Assembly: GCA_949291945.1 (NCBI GenBank)
Contig: CASEXH010000013.1
Span: 26,742 to 90,741 of the forward strand
DNA from: an uncultured Bacillota bacterium
GTDB lineage: Bacteria; Bacillota; Clostridia; Lachnospirales; Lachnospiraceae
Reading direction: 5' to 3'
Length of the DNA: 64,000 nt
Part shown: piece by piece, positions 40,685 to 49,841 of the stretch
Numbering within the stretch: the first letter of the stretch is position 1
Layout of the letters: each line of letters starts with the position of its first letter
Notes under the pieces: model-generated
What the model saw: only the letters and a program-made list of their open reading frames with translations
Told to the model about the DNA's origin: nothing
Database searches by the model: none
Made by a program: the position numbers and the translations under genes

Positions 40685-43336
40685 ATGCGTAATAATAACC
40701 GAAAAGTCATCGGAAAGCTTTCCTCCAGAAACATGAAAAAGAACCGGATGCGGAACCTTTTTGCCATAGGTGCTATCTGCCTGACCAGTCTTTTATTCAC
40801 TGCGGTATTTTCCATGGGAATCGGGATGGGGCAGGCATTACAGGAACAGACTATGATGGAAGTGGGAGGAAAATTTCACGCCGGATTAAAGAATGTTACC
40901 GGGGAACAATATGAAAAGATCACAGATAATCCTCTGGTAAAATCTTCCTCCTATAACATTTATGTGGGAATTGCAGAAAATGTAAAACAGCGCCAGGCAG
41001 AAATCCGGGTAGCAAGCGGAATAGAAGAGCTGGACCAGAGTTTTGCCAGACTGAAGGAGGGAAGGCTTCCCAGGGAGAAAGGAGAGCTGGCAGCAGATAC
41101 CCTTACTCTGGAAGCTCTGGGAATACCGGCGGAAATAGGAGAGAAAGTTCCCCTGGAATTTGAATTTATGGGGGAGAAAACAGAACAGGAATTCACACTT
41201 TGCGGCTGGTACCAGGGGAACGAGATCAGTCATGCCAGTGAGCTTTATGTGTCCCAGGCTTATTTTGAAGAGCTGAGCAGGGGTTATACAGAACAGGACT
41301 TTGTGGAGCATTACAGAGAAACAGGAGAGATATGCGGCCTCACTGCCGGCAATATTTTCTTTGCTGATGCCAGGAATATAGAGGAAAATGTGCAGAAAAT
41401 CATCCAGGATGCCGGCTATGTGCCGGAAGGACAGGCGGAAGAAGGAACAGACCCTGATAAAGTAATCAGCTATGGGGTAAACTGGGCGTATCTTACCTCC
41501 CGGACAGAAAACCTGGATATGGGGACTGTGGTCCTTTTAGCCGGGGCTTTTCTGGTGATTTTGGTTACCGGATACCTGATTATCTATAATATTTTCCAGC
41601 TTTCCATTCTAAAGGAAATCCGTTTTTATGGACTTCTGAAAACGGTGGGGACTACCAAGAGGCAGCTGAAAAAACTGGTCTACCGCCAGGTGTGGAAACT
41701 TTCGGCAGTGGGAATTCCTTTAGGGCTGCTTCTGGGGTTCTTTGCAGGCCAGATGCTGATTCCCCTTCTTACCAGTCTTTCGGGATATGAAGGCCCTGCC
41801 GGGATTTATTTCAGTCCCTGGATTTTTGTCTTCGGCGCTCTGTTTTCCCTGGCAACGGTGTTTATCAGCTGCAGGAAACCGGCAAAGATTGCAGGAAAGG
41901 TTTCCCCGGTAGAGGCTCTCCGCTATACAGATGGAACAGTGAAACGGCGGAGAAAAAAGAAAGGGTTGAAGGGCGGAAAAATATCCAGGATGGCCCTGGC
42001 AAATCTGGGGAGAAATAAAAAGAAAACGGCCATTGTGGTATTGTCAGTATCATTGAGTATGATTCTTCTGGAAATCGTTATGACTACAGTAGGAAGCTTC
42101 CGTATGGACCAGTATCTGGAGACCAGGCTTACCGGAGACTATATGGTGGGAAGTGTAGATTTTACCAGGTCTTCTCCAATGAATATGGACTATACCATAG
42201 ATGAAAACTATCTTGCCGGAGCGGACAGCCAGACAGGAATTTTAGAAAGCGGAGAGCTGTGGGGAGACCGGGGGATGAAACATACCCTTACCGAGACTGG
42301 ACGGCAAAGGTATGAGGCTCTTTATCAGGCTGGGAAGATGAATACAGAATACGAGGATACAAAAGAGCAGGCTCTGGAGGCTATTGCAGGTAAGGGACAG
42401 ATCGATGAGGAAAGATACGCCTACTCAGATTCCCTTCTGCCAAAGCTGAAAGCAGTGGAAGGAACCATAGATCTGGAAAAATTTGCCACAGGAGATTATG
42501 TACTGGTACAGAAGTTTGACCGGTACAGCAGTGAGAATGACAGCATTTATAAACCAGGAGACAGGCTCACTCTTTCCTATACTACAGAAGAATCAGAAGA
42601 AGTTTTCGAATACAATGAGAATGGGGAAGTTGTGAACTGGCATTATACCAATACGGAAGAGAAAGAATATGAAGTCATGGCAGTTATTGAACCGCTGCCT
42701 GCAAGCATGAATATGCATGCTTTTTCTCTTAATTCTCTGACTGTAGTGGTTCCTCTGGAGGATATGAAAAAATCTCCCAATGCCATTATGTTTGCGAAAA
42801 CCTATACAGTGGATGAGAAAGACCAGCCGGCTTTTGAAAGTTATCTGGAAAACTATACAGAGCAGGTAAATACTTCTATGGGCTATCTTTCAAAGTCCAG
42901 TCTGGAGGAAGACTTTTCCGGCATGGTAAATTCCATGGCCACAGTAGGATATGCTCTGTGTGCGGTGATCGGAATCATCGGAATCCTGAATTATGCCAAT
43001 TCTATGCTTACGGGGATTATCTCTCGAAAACAGGAGCTGGCTGCTATGCAGAGCATCGGCATGACGAAAGGACAGATCAAGAAAATGCTCCTCTGGGAAA
43101 GCGGGTATTATATCCTGATCTCCGGAGTGATCAGTGTGGCTTTTGGAAGCCTGGGGGCCTATTATCTGGTAAGTGCATTGAACGATGTGATCATGTGTTT
43201 CCAGTATCGGTATACGGCTCTGCCCTTTATCCTTATGATACCACTGTGTATGGTCTTAGGACTGGGAATTTCCCTGGCGGCCTATCGGCAGACTCAGAAA
43301 AAGAGCGTGGTGGAACGGCTCCGGGAAAGTGAATAG
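40685..43336 (+). CDS. FtsX/MacB-like ABC permease with two large external domains
   Basis: An 883-aa permease. Helices lie near residues 25-45, 280-310, 335-360, 375-400 and 440-465, then 755-780, 805-830 and 845-865, giving two FtsX-type halves. The external domains (about 50-275 and 470-750) are large and Glu/Tyr-rich. With the ATPase and two-component genes it forms a Bce/Vex-like module that senses or clears peptide antibiotics, or handles lipoproteins; this is inferred from architecture. GAGGAG precedes the ATG. Confidence 0.92.
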   Translation: MRNNNRKVIGKLSSRNMKKNRMRNLFAIGAICLTSLLFTAVFSMGIGMGQALQEQTMMEVGGKFHAGLKNVTGEQYEKITDNPLVKSSSYNIYVGIAENVKQRQAEIRVASGIEELDQSFARLKEGRLPREKGELAADTLTLEALGIPAEIGEKVPLEFEFMGEKTEQEFTLCGWYQGNEISHASELYVSQAYFEELSRGYTEQDFVEHYRETGEICGLTAGNIFFADARNIEENVQKIIQDAGYVPEGQAEEGTDPDKVISYGVNWAYLTSRTENLDMGTVVLLAGAFLVILVTGYLIIYNIFQLSILKEIRFYGLLKTVGTTKRQLKKLVYRQVWKLSAVGIPLGLLLGFFAGQMLIPLLTSLSGYEGPAGIYFSPWIFVFGALFSLATVFISCRKPAKIAGKVSPVEALRYTDGTVKRRRKKKGLKGGKISRMALANLGRNKKKTAIVVLSVSLSMILLEIVMTTVGSFRMDQYLETRLTGDYMVGSVDFTRSSPMNMDYTIDENYLAGADSQTGILESGELWGDRGMKHTLTETGRQRYEALYQAGKMNTEYEDTKEQALEAIAGKGQIDEERYAYSDSLLPKLKAVEGTIDLEKFATGDYVLVQKFDRYSSENDSIYKPGDRLTLSYTTEESEEVFEYNENGEVVNWHYTNTEEKEYEVMAVIEPLPASMNMHAFSLNSLTVVVPLEDMKKSPNAIMFAKTYTVDEKDQPAFESYLENYTEQVNTSMGYLSKSSLEEDFSGMVNSMATVGYALCAVIGIIGILNYANSMLTGIISRKQELAAMQSIGMTKGQIKKMLLWESGYYILISGVISVAFGSLGAYYLVSALNDVIMCFQYRYTALPFILMIPLCMVLGLGISLAAYRQTQKKSVVERLRESE

Positions 43337-43342
43337 AGAAAG

Positions 43343-43390
43343 AAAATCGCTGCACGACAGCCTTTGCCGGCCAATGTGCGGCGATTTTTC
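43343..43390 (+). terminator. Terminator after the FtsX-like permease gene
   Basis: AAAATCGC-t-GCAC pairs with GTGC-g-GCGATTTT, followed by T-rich sequence. Confidence 0.8.
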
Positions 43391-43501
43391 TGTTTTTGGC
43401 TTCCTGCTAAAAAATTGGACATACCTGATAGGAAAGGTTGTAGTATTTCAGAAATGTTAAGAAAAATGTCAGAATTCCTTTAATAAATTCTTAGTTTCTT
43501 T

Positions 43502-43510
43502 TGCTACAAT
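43502..43510 (+). promoter_or_regulatory. Extended -10 promoter of the second two-component/glycosylation operon
   Basis: TGCTACAAT, an extended -10 without a good -35, 33 bases before the response-regulator ATG. The upstream 60 bases hold two loose ATGTYARGAA-like repeats (43454, 43466) that could bind the regulator itself. Confidence 0.45.
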
Positions 43511-43542
43511 GTTCCTGTAAAAACAAAGGGAGGATCAGAAAA

Positions 43543-44247
43543 ATGGATAACTACCATATATTGCTTGTAGATGATGACCGGGAGATCGTGAAATCCCTTG
43601 GAAAACTGCTGGAACTGGAAGGGTATAAAGTATACAAAGCTTACGACGGTATGGAGGCTTTGGACCGCCTGATGACAGAAGAAATCCACCTTATCCTGCT
43701 GGATGTGATGATGCCGAAACTCAACGGCCTTTCAGCTCTGATGAAGATCCGGGAGAAAAATAACATACCGATTATCATATTGTCAGCTAAAACAGAGGAA
43801 AGCGATAAAGTATTGGGACTTTCCATGGGGGCAGACGACTATGTGACAAAGCCTTATAATACCCAGGAATTGATGGCCAGGGTGAAGTCTCAGCTTCGGA
43901 GATATTTTGCCCTGGGAGCAGCCAGGGTACAGGAGGACGAAAACCAGCTTAGAAACGGCGGTCTGATCCTGGACAGAAATACTAAGGAGCTGACTGTAGA
44001 TGGTCAGCCGGTGCGCCTGACGGCAACAGAATATAAAATTCTGGAACTCCTCATGAGCCATCCCGGTTATGTTTTTTCAGCAGAGGAGATCTATACTCAG
44101 GTCTGGCAGGAGCAGGCCTATGGGGTGGAAAATACAGTAATGGTCCATATCCGGCGGATCCGGGAAAAAATTGAGATCACGCCGAAGAATCCAAAATATT
44201 TAAAGGTGGTGTGGGGGATTGGATACAAAATTGAGAAGATTAAGTAA
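43543..44247 (+). CDS. OmpR-family response regulator
   Basis: A 234-aa regulator. The receiver has acidic pocket VDDD, phospho-acceptor D54 (LLDVMMP) and Lys in VTKPYN; the DNA-binding winged helix covers about 135-230 (LTATEYKILELLMSHPG, KYLKVVWGIGYKIE). AGGGAGGA precedes the ATG; a 14-codon upstream extension overlaps the promoter. It is the first gene of an overlapping operon with a kinase and three glycosylation genes. Confidence 0.95.
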   Translation: MDNYHILLVDDDREIVKSLGKLLELEGYKVYKAYDGMEALDRLMTEEIHLILLDVMMPKLNGLSALMKIREKNNIPIIILSAKTEESDKVLGLSMGADDYVTKPYNTQELMARVKSQLRRYFALGAARVQEDENQLRNGGLILDRNTKELTVDGQPVRLTATEYKILELLMSHPGYVFSAEEIYTQVWQEQAYGVENTVMVHIRRIREKIEITPKNPKYLKVVWGIGYKIEKIK

Positions 44248-45856
44248 AAGACAGGAAGAAATCCTGCTGGGAGCGGGGGCATTTCTGGTGCTGATTTTTT
44301 TGAATCTCACTTATATATATGCAGGCTACGCAGGTGTGAGCGAAGATTATTATTACGTGGAGCAGGAACTGAGAGATTCCTGTTTTAAAGCCGCTGTGGT
44401 CCTGGGGATCCTGACAGCAGCCTGCAGTATGGGAACTGGCTTTATACTTCATAGTTATCTGAGAAGAGGGTCTTTAAAATCCAATTTCAAAATTTCAAAG
44501 CCGGACAAAATCTGGACAGAAATCAACGTGTTCCTGCTGGCTGTGTGCATTTTAAATTATTTCCGGGCTTTTCCTGCCTTTGGAAGAGAAATCTACATAT
44601 GGGGATATGTTTTGATCGATTCTTATGATATTTTTCAATATCTGCTGAGGCTGTCTTTCTATCTGATTTTGCTGATCCCTTCTCTTTTTCTGGCTGTCAG
44701 GAAAATCTGTCTTGGGATCGGAAAGGAAACCTCTTTTATCTGGCGGCAGATCTGGCAGTACCAAAAGAGAACGTCTCTGGAAAAGCAGTTTCAGCATAAG
44801 TTCCGGATACTTCTGGGAGCAGGAGGAGTCCTTACGGCTGGAGTTTTATGGCTGACCGTAGGTCCCTGGAACTGGTATACCAATTGGGGGACTTTGATAG
44901 CGGGATTTTTTAGTCTGGCGGTGTTCTGCCTGCTTCTAAGAGCCTGTTTCAACAATCCTCTGGCAAGAGACTCTGGGTATCTGTTCCATCAGATCCAACA
45001 GGTGGCAGAAGGGGAAAAGCTGGATGAAGCTTACCGGCTCCCGGAGAATTCCCTTTTAAAAGAGGCGGAAAATTCTCTGGAAAATATTGAATCTGCCATG
45101 CAAAAAAGTGTGGAAAAACAGGTCCAGGCAGAGCGTCTGAAAGCAGAGCTTCTCACTAATATGTCTCATGACCTGAAGACGCCCCTTACCTCTATGGTGG
45201 GCTATACGGATCTTCTGAAACAGGAAGAGCTATCGGATCAGGCCAGGGACTATGTAGAGGCCATTGCAGTAAAACAGGAACAGCTGAAGGATATGATCCA
45301 GGATCTTTTTGACCTTTCCAAGGCAGCCAGCGGTTCGGAGCAGTTAAACCTGGAGGTGCTGGATATGAACCGGCTTTTGGAGCAGACCCTGGGAGATATG
45401 GAAGATGCCATTACAGCCAGCGGAAGAAGTATCCGGCAGAAATTTTCCGAAGAGCCTCAGCCCTTTCTGGGAGATAACCTGAAAATGTACAGGGTAGTCC
45501 AGAACTTGTTGGTAAACGCTCTGAAGTATTCTCTGGAAAATACCAGGATCTATATAGAAACCAAAAGACAGGGAGATCGGATCCGGGCTGTGATGAAGAA
45601 TATTGCTTCTTATGAGATGGATTTTGAACCGGAAGAGATCATGGAACGGTTTGTCCGGGGGGACAAGGCCAGGACTACTCAGGGCCATGGTCTGGGGCTT
45701 GCCATTGCCTCTGCTTATGCGGCAAATATGGGTGGAACATTGAATGTAGAGATTGACGGGGACTTATTTAAGGTGATCCTGGAGTTCCCGGTGACAGAAG
45801 AGAAAGGCGGCAGCGCATATGGACAAGATTACGATCGTAGTACCTTGCTACAATGA
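44219..45856 (+). CDS. Sensor histidine kinase (multi-pass membrane)
   Basis: A 545-aa kinase. The N-terminal 245 residues contain about six membrane helices, followed by a HAMP-like linker, phospho-His H317 in TNMSHDLKTPLTSMVGY, and an ATPase with NALKYS and GHGLGLAIASAYA. The start is uncertain: TTG at 44219 or TTG at 44231, both inside the response-regulator gene with G-rich sequence upstream; no ATG fits. It overlaps the glycosyltransferase gene by 38 bases, so kinase and glycosylation genes must share a transcript. Confidence 0.9.
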   Translation: MDTKLRRLSKRQEEILLGAGAFLVLIFLNLTYIYAGYAGVSEDYYYVEQELRDSCFKAAVVLGILTAACSMGTGFILHSYLRRGSLKSNFKISKPDKIWTEINVFLLAVCILNYFRAFPAFGREIYIWGYVLIDSYDIFQYLLRLSFYLILLIPSLFLAVRKICLGIGKETSFIWRQIWQYQKRTSLEKQFQHKFRILLGAGGVLTAGVLWLTVGPWNWYTNWGTLIAGFFSLAVFCLLLRACFNNPLARDSGYLFHQIQQVAEGEKLDEAYRLPENSLLKEAENSLENIESAMQKSVEKQVQAERLKAELLTNMSHDLKTPLTSMVGYTDLLKQEELSDQARDYVEAIAVKQEQLKDMIQDLFDLSKAASGSEQLNLEVLDMNRLLEQTLGDMEDAITASGRSIRQKFSEEPQPFLGDNLKMYRVVQNLLVNALKYSLENTRIYIETKRQGDRIRAVMKNIASYEMDFEPEEIMERFVRGDKARTTQGHGLGLAIASAYAANMGGTLNVEIDGDLFKVILEFPVTEEKGGSAYGQDYDRSTLLQ

Positions 45857-46802
45857 AGAAGATGCTTTGGAATATTTTTATGCAGAAATGAAAAAGGTTA
45901 TGGAAAAGATGCAGGAAGTCTGCTTTGAAATCCTTTTTGTGGATGACGGATCCAAAGACCAGACACTGGCGAAACTAAGGACCTTGTCTGAACTGGATCC
46001 AAGGTGCAGGTATCTGTCTTTTTCCAGAAATTTCGGAAAAGAGGCGGCTATTTATGCCGGCCTTTCCCATGCCTCCGGAGATTATATAGGGATCATAGAT
46101 GCAGACCTTCAGGATCCTCCCGGGCTTCTTCCGGAAATGTATCAGATGCTCTACTGGGAGGACTGGGACTGTGTGGCTGCCCGCCGATCGGACCGGAAGG
46201 GAGAACCAAGACTGAAATCTTTTCTTTCGGATAGATTTTACAAAGTTCTCAATAAACTTTCAAAGATCCAGCTGGTCAGCGGAGCCAGGGATTACCGGCT
46301 AATGACCAGGCGGATGGTCAAAAGTGTGCTGCAGATGAGCGAGTATAACCGGTTTTCTAAAGGCCTTTTTCAATGGGTGGGATTCCGTACTGCCTGGATA
46401 GAGTTTCCCAATCAGGAACGGTGCGCAGGAAAAAGCAAGTGGCCTTTCAGAAAGCTGATTTCCTATTCACTGGAAGGGATTACCGGGTTTTCGGTAGCGC
46501 CCCTTTCCCTGGCTGCGGTTATAGGTTTGCTTTTCTGTATAATTTCCTTTCTGATGATCGGATTTATAGCCTTTCGCACCTTGATTTTCGGAGACCCGGT
46601 ACGGGGCTGGCCTTCTATGGCCTGCATCATTTTTCTGGTAGGAGGGATACAGCTTTTCTGTATGGGAATCCTGGGAGAATATCTGGCAAAAACATATTTA
46701 GAGACAAAACACCGGCCTATTTACATATTAAAAGAATCCAGCGGAGAAAGCTATAAAGATAGAAGCAGGGAAAAAAATGATGAAAAAACTACAGACAGAT
46801 AA
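45819..46802 (+). CDS. GtrB/CsbB-like polyprenyl-phosphate glycosyltransferase (GT2)
   Basis: A 327-aa membrane-anchored GT2 enzyme: catalytic domain with VVPCYNEE, VDDGSKD and IDADLQDPP (DxD), then two C-terminal helices (about 226-250 and 265-290). Homologs attach a sugar to undecaprenyl phosphate on the cytoplasmic face. It is followed by a YfhO-like GT-C and a GtrA-like flippase, the same three components known from the Bacillus CsbB-YfhO lipoteichoic acid glycosylation pathway. It overlaps the kinase gene upstream and the YfhO gene downstream (26 bases). Confidence 0.92.
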   Translation: MDKITIVVPCYNEEDALEYFYAEMKKVMEKMQEVCFEILFVDDGSKDQTLAKLRTLSELDPRCRYLSFSRNFGKEAAIYAGLSHASGDYIGIIDADLQDPPGLLPEMYQMLYWEDWDCVAARRSDRKGEPRLKSFLSDRFYKVLNKLSKIQLVSGARDYRLMTRRMVKSVLQMSEYNRFSKGLFQWVGFRTAWIEFPNQERCAGKSKWPFRKLISYSLEGITGFSVAPLSLAAVIGLLFCIISFLMIGFIAFRTLIFGDPVRGWPSMACIIFLVGGIQLFCMGILGEYLAKTYLETKHRPIYILKESSGESYKDRSREKNDEKTTDR

Positions 46803-49371
46803 GGCATACTGGATCTTATTTGCAGGGGCTTTGCTGCTCTGCTGGCTTTTTGTTCTCCAGTATGGGATTTTCGGCTCCAGGGTAGACTGGGTGAGCCAGC
46901 ACAGTGTGCTGCCGGATTATTTCCGCCAAAGATTTTATGCCACGGGAAATCTTTTCCCTGACATAGCCTGGAATCTGGGCGGGGGACAGAATATTTACAA
47001 TTTTTCTTATTACGGGCTTTTCAGTCCTATAATTCTGTTTTCTTACCTGCTGCCTTTTGTGCCCATGGATATGTATATAATGATCAGCAGTATGGCGGCC
47101 TACGGGGTTTCTGCAGTGCTGTTCTATCATTGGATAAAAAAGAAGTTTTCCAGGAAAAATATCGGCTTTTGGACGGCTGGTATGTTTGCTCTGGCAGGAC
47201 CTCTGATTTTTCACTCTTATAATCAGATCATGTTTGTAAACTATATGCCTTTTCTGTGTCTGGCCCTTATAGGAACAGAGAGCTATCTGGAGAAAAAGAA
47301 AAAAGGGATGCTCATTTTGGGGATAACCTTCATGATCCTCACTAGCTTTTATTTCAGTATAGGAGGGCTTCTGGCCCTGGTTTTGTATGGAGGCGGGGCT
47401 TATGTTGAGAGGACGGAAAAACTTACCTGGAAAGGCTTTTGGAAAAAGGCAGGGGGATTTATGGGTATGATCCTTCTTTCCATTTCTCTTTGCGGGATTC
47501 TTCTGGTGCCTACAGCTTTGGTACTGGCCTCCAGAGAGATGGGAGGAAATGGATCGGAAGGAATGGGCTTTCTTTCTATATCTCTTCTCCGCTTTTTCTA
47601 CAGCCCTTATGGACTGGGACTGACTGCTCTGAGTCTGTGCAGCCTGATCGGAAATCTGACTGAAAAAGAAACATGGAAGAAAAAGATCATTCCTGCAGGA
47701 CTTCTGCTGATCTTGTTTGTTCCTGCATTTGGGTATCTTTTAAACGGGGGACTTTATGTAAAGGACAAAGTCTTTATCCCTTTTCTTCCCTTAGTGTGTC
47801 TGGAGACCGGAAAATATGTGGACAGACGGAAAGGTTTTCAGGGAACAAAGGGGAAAATGCAGTTTTTACCGGAAGTCCTGCCGGTAATTCTTCTGACCGG
47901 CTACAGCCTGTTCCAGGACAGGATTCAAGGTGTTGACCAGAAATGGATCATTGGGGCCCTGGGCCTGGTAGCGGCGGGAGATACGGTTCTTGTCCTGCTG
48001 AGCCAGATTTTCTGGAAAAAATTTTCCAGGCTCCCCTGGCCTTTGATACTTTCCTGTGGGATCCTTTTCCTATCCGGCTGGGCGGTAAACTTTCAGGGGC
48101 AAAAAATGCTGTCTGTACAGGAGTACAGGGAGATTGCAGACAGCAAAAAAAAGCAGATGATCAAAGAAATCCTTCATGAGGATCAGGAATGGTACCGGCT
48201 GGAGGAACAGGAAGGAGGCACGCTGGAATTTGCAGATATGAACCGTATACGTGATATCCGCCAGAATATTTCCAGCATCTATTCTTCTGCCTATAATCAG
48301 GATTATGCCTGGTTCCGAAACCATACCTTTCAGGTGAACCGGCATTTCCGCAACCGGCTTATGGAAAGCGCCACAGACAATCCTGTTTTTCTGAAATTTA
48401 TGGGAGTGCGGTATCTTCTTGATAAAACTCCTCCGGCAGGATATCATCTGGTGAAAGAAGAGGGAGGCATAAGCCTTTACGAAAATTCCCGGACAGCGCC
48501 CATGGCCTATGTCACCAGCCGGACCATCAGCCAGGAGGAATACCAGAGACTGTCTTTTCCCGATAACCAGACGGCTCTTCTCCAGTATGGAGTAATAGAG
48601 GATGACTCCCGGCAGAAAGAGAAAAACGAAGTCTCCCTCGCATCCATGAAGGAAATCAGCCTCCGGCTGCCTGTATCTGAAGAGAAAGCTCTCCAGATAC
48701 AAAAGACAGAGAATGGGTACGAGATTTACACAGCTAAGGAGACAAAGATAAAGGCAGAACTTTCCGGAAGAGCAGCCTCTGACGATCTGCTGGCAGTGAA
48801 GTTTCAGGTACAGAACCAGAACCCAGGAAAAGATATGTATATCCGGATAAATGGACAGACCAATCGTCTTTCCTCACAAGAAGGATATGAATATGCTAAC
48901 GGAAACTACAGCTTTTCCTATACCGTAACTTTAGAAAAAGGGAAAAAAGAAGTAACCTTTACTTTGGGCCCGGGCAGATATGTCCTGGAAAATGTTCAGG
49001 CTTTTTCAGGAAATCTGGAAAACCTGGGAGAGGAAACCCTTTATGAAAACCCTTTAGAAAATGTTTCTTTTTCCAGAGACGGAGACAGCCTTACAGGTAG
49101 CCTGGAAACAGGGCAAGACGGATATCTGATCACCAGTATTCCTTATGATAAAAGCTTCAGGATCACTGTAGACGGGGAAGAAATAAAAGCAGAGAAGGTC
49201 AACACAGCATTCCTTGGCGGGAAAGTCCCGAAGGGCACACATGAGATAGAAATTTCCTATCAGGCTCCGGGCAAGAATCCAGGTTTTTTTCTGACAGGAG
49301 CAGGCATGATAGCTTTCGTATGTCTGAAATTAAAAGACAGAAGGAGAAAAAGAGATGAGCAGGTTGAATAA
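46777..49371 (+). CDS. YfhO-family membrane glycosyltransferase (GT-C)
   Basis: An 864-aa protein. The first 435 residues or so hold about 12 membrane helices with the YfhO hallmark LFPDIAWNLGGGQNIYNFSY around residues 53-72. An external domain of about 400 residues follows, rich in beta structure, then a final helix near 840-855. YfhO of Bacillus transfers a sugar from a lipid carrier to lipoteichoic acid outside the cell. Together with the CsbB-like and GtrA-like neighbours this makes a complete three-part envelope glycosylation machine; the acceptor here is inferred. ATG at 46777 or 46780. Confidence 0.88.
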   Translation: MMKKLQTDKAYWILFAGALLLCWLFVLQYGIFGSRVDWVSQHSVLPDYFRQRFYATGNLFPDIAWNLGGGQNIYNFSYYGLFSPIILFSYLLPFVPMDMYIMISSMAAYGVSAVLFYHWIKKKFSRKNIGFWTAGMFALAGPLIFHSYNQIMFVNYMPFLCLALIGTESYLEKKKKGMLILGITFMILTSFYFSIGGLLALVLYGGGAYVERTEKLTWKGFWKKAGGFMGMILLSISLCGILLVPTALVLASREMGGNGSEGMGFLSISLLRFFYSPYGLGLTALSLCSLIGNLTEKETWKKKIIPAGLLLILFVPAFGYLLNGGLYVKDKVFIPFLPLVCLETGKYVDRRKGFQGTKGKMQFLPEVLPVILLTGYSLFQDRIQGVDQKWIIGALGLVAAGDTVLVLLSQIFWKKFSRLPWPLILSCGILFLSGWAVNFQGQKMLSVQEYREIADSKKKQMIKEILHEDQEWYRLEEQEGGTLEFADMNRIRDIRQNISSIYSSAYNQDYAWFRNHTFQVNRHFRNRLMESATDNPVFLKFMGVRYLLDKTPPAGYHLVKEEGGISLYENSRTAPMAYVTSRTISQEEYQRLSFPDNQTALLQYGVIEDDSRQKEKNEVSLASMKEISLRLPVSEEKALQIQKTENGYEIYTAKETKIKAELSGRAASDDLLAVKFQVQNQNPGKDMYIRINGQTNRLSSQEGYEYANGNYSFSYTVTLEKGKKEVTFTLGPGRYVLENVQAFSGNLENLGEETLYENPLENVSFSRDGDSLTGSLETGQDGYLITSIPYDKSFRITVDGEEIKAEKVNTAFLGGKVPKGTHEIEISYQAPGKNPGFFLTGAGMIAFVCLKLKDRRRKRDEQVE

Positions 49372-49759
49372 AGAAATGATACGGTATCTGATCACAGGGA
49401 TTTTCACCACCCTGGTCAGCCTCAGTCTGTATTTTGTCCTGTCTTCGACAGTCCTGGATCCTGATAAGCCTCTGGAACTGCAGACCGCAAATCTGATATC
49501 CTGGATGGGAGCTGTTGCATTTTCTTATGTCGTAAGCCGGAAATTTGTGTTCTCCAGTAAAAATAGTCATATATTAAGAGAGGCCGGCACATTTTTTCTG
49601 GCAAGGATCGGAACGCTGCTTTTGGATATGAGCGGTATGTTTATCATGACAGGTCTTTTACGTATAGACGACAGGATTTCTAAACTTCTTATTCAGACAG
49701 CAGTAATCGTTCTGAATTATATATTGAATAAATATCTGGTTTTTACCGGTTTCAGATAA
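49355..49759 (+). CDS. GtrA-like polyprenyl-phosphate sugar flippase
   Basis: A 134-aa protein with four membrane helices (IRYLITGIFTTLVSLSLYF at the N-terminus, VLNYILNKYLVF at the C-terminus), the typical GtrA/GtcA fold. It would flip the undecaprenyl-linked sugar to the outer face for the YfhO-like enzyme. It overlaps yfhO by 17 bases. An internal AAAGTTCAA-like site is absent, and the operon probably ends here, since a new promoter precedes the next gene. Confidence 0.9.
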   Translation: MSRLNKEMIRYLITGIFTTLVSLSLYFVLSSTVLDPDKPLELQTANLISWMGAVAFSYVVSRKFVFSSKNSHILREAGTFFLARIGTLLLDMSGMFIMTGLLRIDDRISKLLIQTAVIVLNYILNKYLVFTGFR

Positions 49760-49765
49760 AGCTTC

Positions 49766-49794
49766 TTGCAAAGGATAGACTGCCGTGGTAACAT
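49766..49794 (+). promoter_or_regulatory. Candidate promoter of the dihydrouridine synthase gene
   Basis: TTGCAA (49766-49771), 17 bases, TAACAT (49789-49794), 48 bases before the ATG. Confidence 0.45.
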
Positions 49795-49841
49795 GGGAAG
49801 AAATCTGGATAAGAACAAAGCAGAAAAGGAAATCATTAAGA

